A DNA stretch of 64,000 bases from HdN1 sp052035295 (lineage in GTDB: Bacteria > Pseudomonadota > Gammaproteobacteria > Pseudomonadales > Ketobacteraceae), in contig JBPOHS010000001.1 of the NCBI GenBank assembly GCA_052035295.1, positions 47,038 to 111,037 of the forward strand. The letters are read 5' to 3'. Below, piece by piece: positions 8,526-17,819 of this stretch. The notes below the pieces were generated by a model that searched no databases, was not told the origin of the DNA, and saw only the letters and a list, made by a program, of their open reading frames with translations. The position numbers and the translations under genes are program-made. Within the stretch, counting starts at the first letter, position 1, and each line of letters opens with the position of its first letter.

Positions 8526-10793
8526 TCAGGACGCCTGTCGACCGGGAGGGCTCATCTTCTTCAGGCTGCCGGCAATATTGACCATGGCGCGATCAAACAG
8601 CAGACCTGATTCGAGAAGCTTGACTTGCCCCTGTTGCATGTCCTGGGCGAACTGGCGTTTGGATTTCTCCAGAAGTTTGAAACCAAACCGGTTGACGAAT
8701 ACCAGCTGGTCGGTTGCGTCAATTTTAGCAGCCAGTTTGCAGCGCGTCGTTCTTCCGCTGTCGGGGGCTGTGTAATTGATCCAGCTACCCACCTTGAGTT
8801 CCTCGGCCTTGCGCAGGAATTCGTAGGTTATCGCCTGATGTTTGATCTGCTGGCGTTCGAGCGCAGTCATTTCTTTCCAGGATTTGCCGCCGGCATTGTC
8901 GTTCTGGCCGAGTTCCAGCAAATACTGGGCGGTAATGGCCTGATAGAGGGGGGCACGGTGACCTTCAGTCAGGGTTTCAAGCAAGTCGTGCAACTGGTTG
9001 AGTTTCTGGTTGGCCGTATCGGCAATGATCGAGAGACGTTTGAAGCCTTCTTCCGCGCGGTTCATCAGCAAGGGCTTGAGTCTTGCCATGCGTTGACGGG
9101 ACTTTTCGTCACTATGACGCACACAGAACCAGCACATGTCGTCAACAAACTGGATGGCGTCCACCCACTCCTGACAATCCTGGCCGTATTTGAGCAGGGT
9201 ATGGATCAACAGCTTTTGCCAGTCGGATACCAGCAGCTCCCAGACCAGGGGGGGCAGCGAGGTATCGTGCAGCCGATTCCACAGCAGCTTCTGCACCTGG
9301 GACCGGGAATGATCCATCTTGGCTTTGCCATGGGCTGCTTCACTGGTGCGCTTCTCAACCAGCACCGAGCGCTTCTGTTCCTCGCCGACGTGCACCTTGA
9401 GTTCCTTGAGGCACTCGTCGAACAAGCCGACATCGCCCTGGAACGAATTGAGTACCCGATGCACCAGTCGCTCAATCAGCTCGAACAACGTGTCCTGGGC
9501 TGCTTTGTCGCTGTCATCCCAGCCGATGCTGGCGAGGGCGATTTCGTTGATGAAGCGTCTGACGCCATGGTTCTGGTTGCTGAAAAAGGACTTGTCACTC
9601 AGGGCAACCTTCAGCACCGGGATCTGCAGACGGGCCACCAGCGCCTGGATGGGCACCGGCAGGCTGCTGTCGTCGAGGACGAAATCAAAAAACATGGCGA
9701 CCAGGTTGATGACATCCTCATCGGCCTGTTCGAGACTGCGCGGTTGCCCGGGCTGCCCCATGGCCACCAGACCGTTGAAGATCAATTGGCGCAGATCGAG
9801 GGGATTTTCGGCATTGCTGGCAAACTGGGTTTGCTGGTGGTTCAGGAAACCCTGCAAATCGGCGCCGGCGACGGCAGGCCCCATCGGCAAGTCCTGATAG
9901 AGGTGGCGGATGTCCTTGGGCAGGGTTGTTCCCATGTTGCGCAGGGCTGACAGCAGCCCGGACACCATTTCATAAGCCCGGGAACCGTCCAGTGCTGCTT
10001 CCATTCCAGGCATGTCGGTCAGGCCGATCTGATCGTCTGTGGCCGTCCCAGGCACGGAAGCCGGGGGTTCATGGTTGGGATTGACGATCGAGCTGCGAAT
10101 TTTCGGCAGAATGCCGGACGCGATCAGTAGCTCATTTGCCAGTCGGTAGATATGCCCCAACTCACGAACCACCACGCGATCGAATTGCTTCAGCAGGATG
10201 ATGCGCGCGGTGAATTCGACATCAAGGGGCTTGAGCGACCGACTGAATGCCGCACAAAGCTGGGCGGGATCAAGCGGGTTGTTGGTTTCGTTGACCCGGG
10301 GATTCTGTAGTAGATAATCCAGCCGGCAATTCAGGTGGTACAGCTCTTCCTGGTAAGTGGCGCGCGCCTTGCCCACGATGCCGGAAATGGCGACGTTCTG
10401 CTCCATCTCGTCATTGGCGACCAGGTTGAGCGTTTCCATCGTGTTGGTGCGTGGTTCATCGGTACCACGCGTTTTGCCCAAATCACGAAAGAGGTTTTCA
10501 TACTCACGCTTGAAAGCGTTGATGACGTCACTCTTGCGAATGCGCACTTCGCGCATCGAATCGAAATACAGGTTTTGTTCCTTGTTGTTGGCCGCTTTCT
10601 TGGCCAGATCAAAGAACAGGTCGTCGCATGAAGTAAAAAATGTGTTGACGTGATTGAGCAGAATGCTGAGCACATTCTCTTTCAGCTGACGCAACACGGC
10701 CGGCAATGCAATGGCGACGTTACCTGTCCCGCTGTACGTACCTGTTGACGTAGGGTCGCCGTTGAAGGGCCTACGATCCTGATCCCAATTCAT
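8526..10793 (-). CDS. DUF1631-family protein
   Basis: A 755-residue soluble protein with no signal peptide or membrane segment; it starts at an ATG preceded by GGAAG. The sequence fits the DUF1631 family of Gammaproteobacteria. The N-terminal half is alpha-helical. The C-terminal approximately 90 residues (from GSWINYTAPD) resemble a PilZ-like beta-barrel with QLVFVNRFGFKLLEKS. The canonical c-di-GMP-binding RxxxR and DxSxxG motifs are not evident. The function is unknown. The gene is 18 bases from prsK and may be the first gene of a DUF1631-prsK-prsR transcript, which would tie it to envelope or exopolysaccharide control; that link is inference. Confidence 0.8.
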   Translation of the reverse strand: MNWDQDRRPFNGDPTSTGTYSGTGNVAIALPAVLRQLKENVLSILLNHVNTFFTSCDDLFFDLAKKAANNKEQNLYFDSMREVRIRKSDVINAFKREYENLFRDLGKTRGTDEPRTNTMETLNLVANDEMEQNVAISGIVGKARATYQEELYHLNCRLDYLLQNPRVNETNNPLDPAQLCAAFSRSLKPLDVEFTARIILLKQFDRVVVRELGHIYRLANELLIASGILPKIRSSIVNPNHEPPASVPGTATDDQIGLTDMPGMEAALDGSRAYEMVSGLLSALRNMGTTLPKDIRHLYQDLPMGPAVAGADLQGFLNHQQTQFASNAENPLDLRQLIFNGLVAMGQPGQPRSLEQADEDVINLVAMFFDFVLDDSSLPVPIQALVARLQIPVLKVALSDKSFFSNQNHGVRRFINEIALASIGWDDSDKAAQDTLFELIERLVHRVLNSFQGDVGLFDECLKELKVHVGEEQKRSVLVEKRTSEAAHGKAKMDHSRSQVQKLLWNRLHDTSLPPLVWELLVSDWQKLLIHTLLKYGQDCQEWVDAIQFVDDMCWFCVRHSDEKSRQRMARLKPLLMNRAEEGFKRLSIIADTANQKLNQLHDLLETLTEGHRAPLYQAITAQYLLELGQNDNAGGKSWKEMTALERQQIKHQAITYEFLRKAEELKVGSWINYTAPDSGRTTRCKLAAKIDATDQLVFVNRFGFKLLEKSKRQFAQDMQQGQVKLLESGLLFDRAMVNIAGSLKKMSPPGRQAS

Positions 10794-10992
10794 GCCGAAT
10801 CTTCCAATGGATTTTTACACGCTGACATTAGCAAAATGCAATGAAGGTATTATGTCTCTTTGCTGTCCCGGGTTCAATGCGCACCACCGTACCGGGCAAG
10901 AATGTTATCACCCGCGCAGCGATGGTTCGTGATCCAGAAAAAGCCATTCAAAACAATAAGATAATGAGGGGCGTCAAGGGTTTTGTCGGGAA

Positions 10993-11967
10993 TCAGACAG
11001 GGATCAGCACGTCAATTATGTTGCGTGCCGCGTTGAGCGGAGTCGTACGATCTTCGATAACGCGCGCTTCCAGTTGTTCTGCAAGCCGTTTTGCCTGTGT
11101 GTGATTTTGTAATCGTTGTTCTATCAGTTCGTAAACGAGTTTCCACATCCAGTCCTTGTTCTGGCGTGCGCGCCGGTGCGCAATCTCGTTGGCGGCCTGC
11201 ATGGTGGCGTGGAATTCACCGATCATGCGCCAGACATCGGCAATCCCCTGGTTTTCCAGGGCCGAACACGTCATGACACGGGGCGTCCACAAGGGCTTGT
11301 GCTGCATCAGGTGCAAGGCGCTTTCGTATTGCCTGCGCGCCACCGCTGCCGTTGTTGCATAGGCACCATCGGCCTTGTTGACCACGATGGCATCGGCCAG
11401 TTCGAGAATTCCTTTCTTGATGCCTTGCAGCTCGTCGCCCGCATTGGGCAGCATGAGCACCAGAAAAAAGTCCACCATGCCGGCCACTTCGTATTCCGAC
11501 TGACCAACGCCGACCGTTTCTACGATGATGACATCGTAGCCAGCAGCTTCGCACAGCAGCATGGTTTCCCGGGTTTTTTCGGCAACGCCGCCGAGTGAAC
11601 CGGAGGAGGGAGAGGGGCGAATGAAGGCCATGTCCGATTGGCTCAGACGTTCCATGCGGGTTTTGTCACCGAGGATGCTGCCGCCGGTCAGCGGTGAGGA
11701 GGGATCCACGGCGAGCACGGCAACTTTCTTGCCGGCGTTGATGAGATGGCAGCCAAACGATTCGATGAAACTGGATTTGCCGACGCCAGGCACACCGGTA
11801 ATGCCGATACGCACGCTCTTACCGGTATGCGGAAGCACTTCTTCCAACAAGCCTTGTGCCTGCTGGCGATGCGTATCCAGGCGGCTTTCAATCAGCGTGA
11901 TGGCCTTTGCCAGAGGGCGGCGTGCGCCCCCCAGCAAGGCATTCACATCAATTTGCGCAACGCTCAT
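10993..11967 (-). CDS. meaB: MeaB: methylmalonyl-CoA mutase-associated GTPase
   Basis: A 324-residue G3E-family GTPase. Walker A is GITGVPGVGKSSFIE at about residues 54-68. Later motifs include a Walker-B-like VIIVETVGVGQSE segment and the base-specificity motif VVNKADGA. MeaB gates delivery and protection of the adenosylcobalamin cofactor of methylmalonyl-CoA mutase. It overlaps the mutase gene by ATGA (stop of the mutase within its start codon), so translational coupling is expected. The length is usual for the family. Confidence 0.93.
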   Translation of the reverse strand: MSVAQIDVNALLGGARRPLAKAITLIESRLDTHRQQAQGLLEEVLPHTGKSVRIGITGVPGVGKSSFIESFGCHLINAGKKVAVLAVDPSSPLTGGSILGDKTRMERLSQSDMAFIRPSPSSGSLGGVAEKTRETMLLCEAAGYDVIIVETVGVGQSEYEVAGMVDFFLVLMLPNAGDELQGIKKGILELADAIVVNKADGAYATTAAVARRQYESALHLMQHKPLWTPRVMTCSALENQGIADVWRMIGEFHATMQAANEIAHRRARQNKDWMWKLVYELIEQRLQNHTQAKRLAEQLEARVIEDRTTPLNAARNIIDVLIPV

Positions 11968-14111
11968 GCACGCGCCGCATTGATCGCTGCCAGCACCGAA
12001 CGCGCGGATTCCGGTACCGGGGTGCCGGGGCCGAATACACCTTTAACACCGGCCTCGAACAGACAATCGTAGTCCTGGCGCGGAATGACGCCGCCTGCCA
12101 CCACGATGATATCGTCCGCACCCTGTTTTCTCAGTTCATTGATGAGTTCGGGCACCAGCGTCTTGTGTCCGGCAGCCTGGGAAGACACGCCAACGACATG
12201 CACGTCATTCTCGATGGCCTGTTTGGCAACTTCGGCCGGTGTCGAGAACAGGGGTGACAAGTCGATATCGAAGCCGACGTCGGCAAAGGCCGTGGCAATG
12301 ATCTTGGCGCCGCGATCATGTCCGTCTTGCCCCATTTTGGCGACCAGCATGCGTGGGCGACGACCATGTTGTGCTTCGAAGGCTTCGATATCACCCTTGA
12401 TGGCTGACCAGTTGTCGTCAGTCTGATAGGCGCTGCCGTAAACCCCGCTGACGGTTTTGGCATTGGCATTGAAACGGCCAAACACCTTCTCGATCGCGTC
12501 GCTGATTTCACCAACGGTGGCGCGGGCGCGGGCGGCTTCAATGGCCAGTTCAAGGCCGTTGCCTTCACCGGTTTCCGACCACTTGGTCAGCGCTGCCAGC
12601 GCCGCATTGGTGCGGGCCTGGTCGCGAGAAGATTTGACCTGGTTCAGGCGGCGGATCTGTGACTCACGAACCGCCGAGTTGTCGATTTCGAGGATTTCGA
12701 CGGCGTCTTCCTTGGCGAGGCGGTATTTGTTGACACCAACAATGACGTCTTCGCCACGATCGATGCGGGCCTGCTTTTTCGCCGCGGCTTCTTCGATGCG
12801 CAGTTTGGGCTCACCGGTTTCGATCAAATGTGCCATGCCGCCACGCACTTTCACGTCTTCAATGATGACCCAGGCTTTTTCTACCAGTTCATTGGTGAGC
12901 GATTCCATCATATACGAGCCACCCCACGGATCGACGACCTTGGTGATGCCGGTTTCTTCCTGGATCACGATCTGGGTGTTACGCGCGATACGGGCAGAAA
13001 ACTCGGTGGGCAGGGCAATCGCTTCATCAAACGCGTTGGTGTGCAGGGATTGCGTGCCGCCAAAAACCGCTGCCATGGCTTCAATCGTGGTGCGGATCAC
13101 GTTGTTGTACGGATCCTGCTCGGTGAGCGACCAGCCGGAAGTCTGGCAGTGGGTGCGCAGCATGCGGGATTCGGCTTTCTTCGGATTGTACTGGGCAACG
13201 ATGCGATCCCACAGGATGCGCGCGGCACGCAGCTTGGCGATTTCCATGTAGAAATTCATGCCGATGCCGAAGAAGAACGACAGGCGCGGAGCGAAATCAT
13301 CGATGTCCATGCCGGCCGACAGGGCGGTGTTGATATATTCCTGACCGTCAGCCAGCGTGTAGGCCAGTTCCAGCAGCGCGTCGGCGCCGGCTTCCTGGAT
13401 GTGGTAACCCGAAATGGAAATCGAGTTGTATTTCGGCATGTTTTTCGCGGTGTAGCCGATGATGTCGGCAATGATGCGCATCGATCCCTTGGGCGGATAG
13501 ATATAGGTGTTGCGCACCATGAATTCTTTCAGGATGTCGTTCTGGATTGTGCCCGACAGTTTGTTTTGCGCCACGCCTTGTTCTTCCGCTGCGACGACGT
13601 ACATGGCCAGCACCGGCAATACCGCGCCGTTCATGGTCATCGACACCGAGACCTTGTCGAGCGGGATCTGGTCGAACAGGATTTTCATGTCCTCGACGGA
13701 ATCGATGGCAACGCCGGCCTTGCCGACATCTCCGGTCACCCGCGGGTGATCGGAGTCATAACCGCGGTGGGTGGCCAGATCGAAGGCGACCGAAGCGCCT
13801 TGTTGACCGGCCGCCAGGTTCTTGCGGTAAAACGCATTGGATTCTTCAGCAGTGGAAAACCCGGCATATTGGCGAATGGTCCACGGGCGACCCGCGTACA
13901 TGGTGGCCTTGGGGCCGCGAGCGAAAGGGGAAAAGCCCGGCAGGGTGTCAGCGTAAGGCAGTGAGGCCGTATCTTCGGCTGTGTACAGGGGCTTGATGGC
14001 AATGCCTTCGGCAGTATTCCAGATCAGCCGGTCGGGTGACTTGCCACGGCTTTCTTCTGTTGCCAGATTTTTCCAGTCTTCCACTGTCGGCTTTTGCACT
14101 TCGTTGCCCAT
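11964..14111 (-). CDS. Methylmalonyl-CoA mutase (full-length catalytic subunit)
   Basis: Interconverts (R)-methylmalonyl-CoA and succinyl-CoA using adenosylcobalamin, the last step of propionyl-CoA assimilation. The ATG at 14111 gives 715 residues and is preceded by AGAGGG; this is close to E. coli ScpA in length, whereas upstream in-frame codons give an unlikely leader. The catalytic barrel includes TIRQYAGFSTAEESNAFYR and DLATHRGYDSDHPRV. The C-terminal B12 domain carries the cobalt-ligand motif DGHDRG near residue 598, followed by VVGVSSQAAGH and VVAGGVIP. It is a single-chain homodimer type rather than an alpha/beta pair. The mutase and meaB form an operon; no epimerase or propionyl-CoA carboxylase is nearby. 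Confidence 0.95.
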   Translation of the reverse strand: MGNEVQKPTVEDWKNLATEESRGKSPDRLIWNTAEGIAIKPLYTAEDTASLPYADTLPGFSPFARGPKATMYAGRPWTIRQYAGFSTAEESNAFYRKNLAAGQQGASVAFDLATHRGYDSDHPRVTGDVGKAGVAIDSVEDMKILFDQIPLDKVSVSMTMNGAVLPVLAMYVVAAEEQGVAQNKLSGTIQNDILKEFMVRNTYIYPPKGSMRIIADIIGYTAKNMPKYNSISISGYHIQEAGADALLELAYTLADGQEYINTALSAGMDIDDFAPRLSFFFGIGMNFYMEIAKLRAARILWDRIVAQYNPKKAESRMLRTHCQTSGWSLTEQDPYNNVIRTTIEAMAAVFGGTQSLHTNAFDEAIALPTEFSARIARNTQIVIQEETGITKVVDPWGGSYMMESLTNELVEKAWVIIEDVKVRGGMAHLIETGEPKLRIEEAAAKKQARIDRGEDVIVGVNKYRLAKEDAVEILEIDNSAVRESQIRRLNQVKSSRDQARTNAALAALTKWSETGEGNGLELAIEAARARATVGEISDAIEKVFGRFNANAKTVSGVYGSAYQTDDNWSAIKGDIEAFEAQHGRRPRMLVAKMGQDGHDRGAKIIATAFADVGFDIDLSPLFSTPAEVAKQAIENDVHVVGVSSQAAGHKTLVPELINELRKQGADDIIVVAGGVIPRQDYDCLFEAGVKGVFGPGTPVPESARSVLAAINAARA

Positions 14112-14378
14112 GAGACCCTCTGCTTGCAGTTCACACTTTACTTTTAAATTGGCGGTTAATTTACCGAAATCAGGTGTCAAAAGCACCCATTAACTGTAAC
14201 CGTTTCTATCGGTGGACGCATTCTACCGCAAAGGTGACTGCGCAGTCTTCAGTGGATTGTCAGATCAGCCGTTTTCCGGCCGGGTGCAAAGGTTCAGGAC
14301 TTAACAGGGTTTGTCCGTGCAGGGAACGCTAATCAGGGGATGGATTGAACCGGGATTGCAGGGTCGCGACTACCGGAA

Positions 14379-15098
14379 CTACACCAACCTGTCGGTGCGG
14401 GAAAGCGCGTGTTCAATGCCGACGACCAATACCTGGGTAAACGCCGAATTCACCAACCGGCAGACAGGCAACGGAGAATTTTCGGCGATCAGGTCTTCAA
14501 AGCGACGGGTTTTTTCTTCGCTGGGCAGGAACAACACGATCAACCTCGCCCGTGAAATCCAACTCAAGGTAAGACTCAAACGGGGATGCGCAGCACTTTC
14601 GCTGATTGCTTCGCCACAGCGCTGACGGTTGGACGGATCCATCAAATGCTGCACTTGCGGCGCATCCGGAAACCATGACAGCGTGTGGCCGTCCATCCCC
14701 ATGCCCAGCACGACGACATCGAGCTGTCCGGGCAGCACTTTCAATGCCTGCTCGGTGAGCTGCGCTCCTTGCTTCGGCGTCGTTCCATCGTTCTTGAGGG
14801 GAATGAAACAGGCCGCTTCTGCACGGTTTTTCAGTAAATGAGTGTGAACAAGGCGTTCATTGCTGGCCTCGTCTTGTGGATCGATCCAGCGCTCATCGGC
14901 AAGAGTGATCATCACCTTTTCCCAAGGCAATGGCTGCAGGTTCAAATGTTCGAATAACGGTATGGGTGATGTGCCACCGGAAACCACCAGGCTGGCTTTG
15001 CCGCGAGTGGTGATCGCTTCTTCAAGCGCTTTGGCAATAGCGTCGACGGCTTGATCGACTGCAGATACCGTGGTGCGTGCCAGCGTCAGGGCGAACAT
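14379..15098 (-). CDS. pgl: 6-Phosphogluconolactonase
   Basis: A 239-residue SugarP_isomerase-type lactonase of the oxidative pentose phosphate / Entner-Doudoroff pathway that hydrolyses 6-phosphogluconolactone. Recognisable motifs are LVVSGGTSPIPLFEHL near the N-terminus, TLADERWIDPQDEASNERLV, and VVLGMGMDGHTLSWFPD. The ATG lies two bases after the zwf stop, so the two genes are co-transcribed and probably coupled. Downstream edd/eda are not present. Confidence 0.93.
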   Translation of the reverse strand: MFALTLARTTVSAVDQAVDAIAKALEEAITTRGKASLVVSGGTSPIPLFEHLNLQPLPWEKVMITLADERWIDPQDEASNERLVHTHLLKNRAEAACFIPLKNDGTTPKQGAQLTEQALKVLPGQLDVVVLGMGMDGHTLSWFPDAPQVQHLMDPSNRQRCGEAISESAAHPRLSLTLSWISRARLIVLFLPSEEKTRRFEDLIAENSPLPVCRLVNSAFTQVLVVGIEHALSRTDRLV

Positions 15099-15100
15099 GT

Positions 15101-16636
15101 TCAGACGGCCCCTTCATGCCACACGTTACCGTCGCGTGCCAGCAGAAGTGTCGATGATGCCGGCCCCCACGTGCCGGCATTATAGGGATCCGGTTGCGAG
15201 GAATTATCACGCCAGCTGCTGATGATGGGATCTACCCAGGCCCAGGCGGCTTCCATTTCGTCCTGGCGTACGAACAGGGTTGGATCGCCGTGCACCACGT
15301 CTGCCAGTAAGCGCTGATAGGCGTCGGCTTTTCCGTTTGCCTTGCGGTCAGGCGCGCTCAAGTCCAGATCGATACTGCGAACATCCATGCCACGCCCCGG
15401 ACGCTTGCCGCAAAGTCGCAGTTTTATCGATTCGTCGGGTTGCAGCGTGATTACCAACCGGTTGTTGTTGAGATGCGTGGACGTGCGATTGAAAATCGAG
15501 TGTGCAATCGGTTTGAACTGCACCACGATCTGGCAGGTGCGCCGGGGCATGCGTTTTCCCGTGCGCAAATAGAAAGGTACGCCGGCCCAGCGCAGGTTAT
15601 CGATATTGAGCTTGAGCGCAACGAACGTTTCGGTGCTGCTGTCGCGGTTGGCATCGCCCTCCGGGTTGGCGCTGCCTTCCTGCTGGGCACCGTTTTCCTG
15701 GTTGTAGCCACAAAGGGTACGGCCATCAATAACGCCATTGGCGTATTGTCCCCGGACGACTTGTTCAACGATGCTTTGTTCATTGAGTGGACGCAGGGAT
15801 TTCAGCACTTTGAGTTTCTCATCCCGTACCTGGTCCGGTTCAATGATCGATGGTGGTTCCATGGCAACGATACACAGCATCTGCAACAGATGATTCTGCA
15901 GCATGTCGCGCAGCGCGCCCGTTTCGTCATAAAAATCAATGCGTCCTTCAACACCAATGCTTTCGGCGATGGTGATCTGGATGTGATCGACGTAATGGTG
16001 ATTCCACAAGGATTCAAACAGGGGGTTGGCAAAACGCAGCACAAACAGGTTTTGAACCGTTTCCTTGCCGAGGTAATGATCGATGCGATAGATCTGTGAC
16101 TCGCTGAAATGCCGGGACAATACCTTGTTCAGATCCATGGCACTGGCCAGGTCATGGCCGATAGGCTTTTCGAGGACCAGCCGCGTATGGTCGTTGATCA
16201 TGCCGGCCTGAGCCAGCTGGTCGCAGATCGAGCCGTAGGCAGAGGAGGGCGTGGACAGGTAAATGACGCCCGGCAACGAGGCGCTGGTGGGGTGCTGCTT
16301 TCCGTAGGCCGCAAGGCCACGTGTGCCCTGACCTTGGTTGTGCTGCCCGACCCCTTCATCGTCGCTGGTCGACAGGTAATCGAGATGGGGTAACAGTTCC
16401 TGCCAGGTGTCGTCCTCCCATTCGTTTTCAAGATGTTGGCGCAGGTTTTTCTCGATGAGCGCATGGAACTCTGCGAGCGCCATGGGCGTTCGACTGACTC
16501 CCAGAATCCGGGTCTGGGCAGAAAAACCGCTGTCACGGCAATAGCGGAAAAGTGCCGGGAACAGTTTGCGCAGGGCAAGGTCACCAGTAGCACCGAACAG
16601 CATCAGAATGAAACTGGCGGGTGTGCTCGCTTTCAC
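15101..16636 (-). CDS. zwf: Glucose-6-phosphate 1-dehydrogenase
   Basis: Oxidises glucose-6-phosphate to 6-phosphogluconolactone with NAD(P)+. The 511-residue protein has the N-terminal dinucleotide motif LFGATGDLALRKLFPALF and the active-site signature RIDHYLGKETVQN. The C-terminal glucose-6-P domain contains FYLRTGKRMPRR. A GTG start is used, with GAGG nine bases upstream. A Ser/Asn/Gln-rich insertion near residues 305-330 (NQENGAQQEGSANPEGDANR) is longer than I expect for the family and probably forms a surface loop. The gene is divergent from galU across 180 bases that must hold both promoters. Confidence 0.95.
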   Translation of the reverse strand: MKASTPASFILMLFGATGDLALRKLFPALFRYCRDSGFSAQTRILGVSRTPMALAEFHALIEKNLRQHLENEWEDDTWQELLPHLDYLSTSDDEGVGQHNQGQGTRGLAAYGKQHPTSASLPGVIYLSTPSSAYGSICDQLAQAGMINDHTRLVLEKPIGHDLASAMDLNKVLSRHFSESQIYRIDHYLGKETVQNLFVLRFANPLFESLWNHHYVDHIQITIAESIGVEGRIDFYDETGALRDMLQNHLLQMLCIVAMEPPSIIEPDQVRDEKLKVLKSLRPLNEQSIVEQVVRGQYANGVIDGRTLCGYNQENGAQQEGSANPEGDANRDSSTETFVALKLNIDNLRWAGVPFYLRTGKRMPRRTCQIVVQFKPIAHSIFNRTSTHLNNNRLVITLQPDESIKLRLCGKRPGRGMDVRSIDLDLSAPDRKANGKADAYQRLLADVVHGDPTLFVRQDEMEAAWAWVDPIISSWRDNSSQPDPYNAGTWGPASSTLLLARDGNVWHEGAV

Positions 16637-16816
16637 GTCAGTGGCCTCGTCTTGATCAGATCTGAAGGGGATATGAATTAAGACTAGCGACGGGGCCCAG
16701 ATAGTTCAATTTTCACTGAGAAGGCAAGTGGCTATTGCGCAGGCTGCAGGTTAGAATTCGGTTACCGGAATGCATGAACCGGTGAAAGTAGTCCTTTGTA
16801 GCCACCAGGAGTCGAA

Positions 16817-17653
16817 ATGATCTCGAAATGTATTTTTCCCGTCGCTGGTTACGGCACGCGCTTCCTGCCTGCCACCAAGTCGCAGCCCAAGGAAATGTTG
16901 CCGGTGGTCAATAAGCCACTGGTTCAGTATGGGGTAGAAGAGGCCATGGAAGCCGGTTTGACCGACATTGGTTTCGTGACTGGTCGCGGCAAACGTGCGA
17001 TCGCTGACCATTTTGACATCAGCTATGAGCTGGAACACCAGATCCAGGGCACGTCCAAGGAACACTATCTCAAAGGTATCCGCAGCGTACTCGACAACTG
17101 CAACTTCCTGTTCTCGCGTCAGCGTGAAATGAAAGGTCTGGGCCATGCCATTCTGACCGGCCGCCCGATGGTGGGTGAAGAACCGTTTGGCGTCATTCTG
17201 GCGGATGACCTTTGCATCTCCGATGAAGGCGACAGCGTGATGAGCCAGATGGTCAAGCTGTACAAGCAATTCCGCTGCAGCATTGTAGCCATTGAAGAAG
17301 TGCCGCACGATCAGGTCAATCGTTACGGTATCGTGCAGGGCGAGCTGATCAAGGACGGTTTGTACCGCGTCACCGACATGGTCGAAAAACCCAAGCCCGA
17401 AGAAGCGCCCTCCAACCTCGCCATTATTGGCCGCTACATTCTCACGCCGGATATTTTCGAGATCCTCGAAAACACAGCCCCGGGTGCCAATGGTGAAATC
17501 CAGATCACCGATGCGCTGCGCAAGCAGTGTCAGGATGGTTGCGTACTGGCATACAAATTCCGTGGCCGTCGTTTCGACTGTGGAAGCATTGACGGTTTCG
17601 TCGAAGCGACCAACTATTGCTACGAGAATCTGTACAAAAAGGGTCGCCTGTAA
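16817..17653 (+). CDS. galU: UTP-glucose-1-phosphate uridylyltransferase
   Basis: Makes UDP-glucose from glucose-1-phosphate and UTP, for polysaccharide and envelope synthesis. The 278-residue sequence has the N-terminal nucleotidyltransferase motif FPVAGYGTRFLPATKSQPKE, the Mg-binding VILADDLC motif, and TDMVEKPKPEEAPSNLAIIGR. The start is well defined by AGGAG five bases upstream. A strong terminator follows. UDP-glucose is the substrate-side partner of GalE, encoded 3 kb away. Confidence 0.96.
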   Translation: MISKCIFPVAGYGTRFLPATKSQPKEMLPVVNKPLVQYGVEEAMEAGLTDIGFVTGRGKRAIADHFDISYELEHQIQGTSKEHYLKGIRSVLDNCNFLFSRQREMKGLGHAILTGRPMVGEEPFGVILADDLCISDEGDSVMSQMVKLYKQFRCSIVAIEEVPHDQVNRYGIVQGELIKDGLYRVTDMVEKPKPEEAPSNLAIIGRYILTPDIFEILENTAPGANGEIQITDALRKQCQDGCVLAYKFRGRRFDCGSIDGFVEATNYCYENLYKKGRL

Positions 17654-17670
17654 TACGAGCACCCTGCAAT

Positions 17671-17699
17671 AAAAAAGGCCGGTTTTACCGGCCTTTTTT
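17671..17699. terminator. Bidirectional rho-independent terminator
   Basis: AAAAAAGGCCGGT, a TTT loop and ACCGGCCTTTTTT form a perfect stem with A/T tracts on both sides. It ends galU and lies 120 bases beyond the convergent pgi gene, so it can serve either strand. Confidence 0.9.
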
Positions 17700-17819
17700 A
17701 TTGCTCGCTTTCTTTTTTATGGCGCACTTTCTTTTCTACCGCGCAATCGTGGGGCAACCGCTCCGCGCCTATGCTCCGGCCGCGGAACAACACCCTTACC
17801 CATAGCCGGCGTTGTGGGT

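Noticed and set aside
8625..9950. A 441-codon open frame on the plus strand
   Set aside because: It is antisense to the DUF1631 gene, is rich in Gln/His/Leu as is typical of shadow frames, and matches no family.
12828..13964. A 378-codon open frame on the plus strand
   Set aside because: It is antisense to the highly conserved methylmalonyl-CoA mutase gene.
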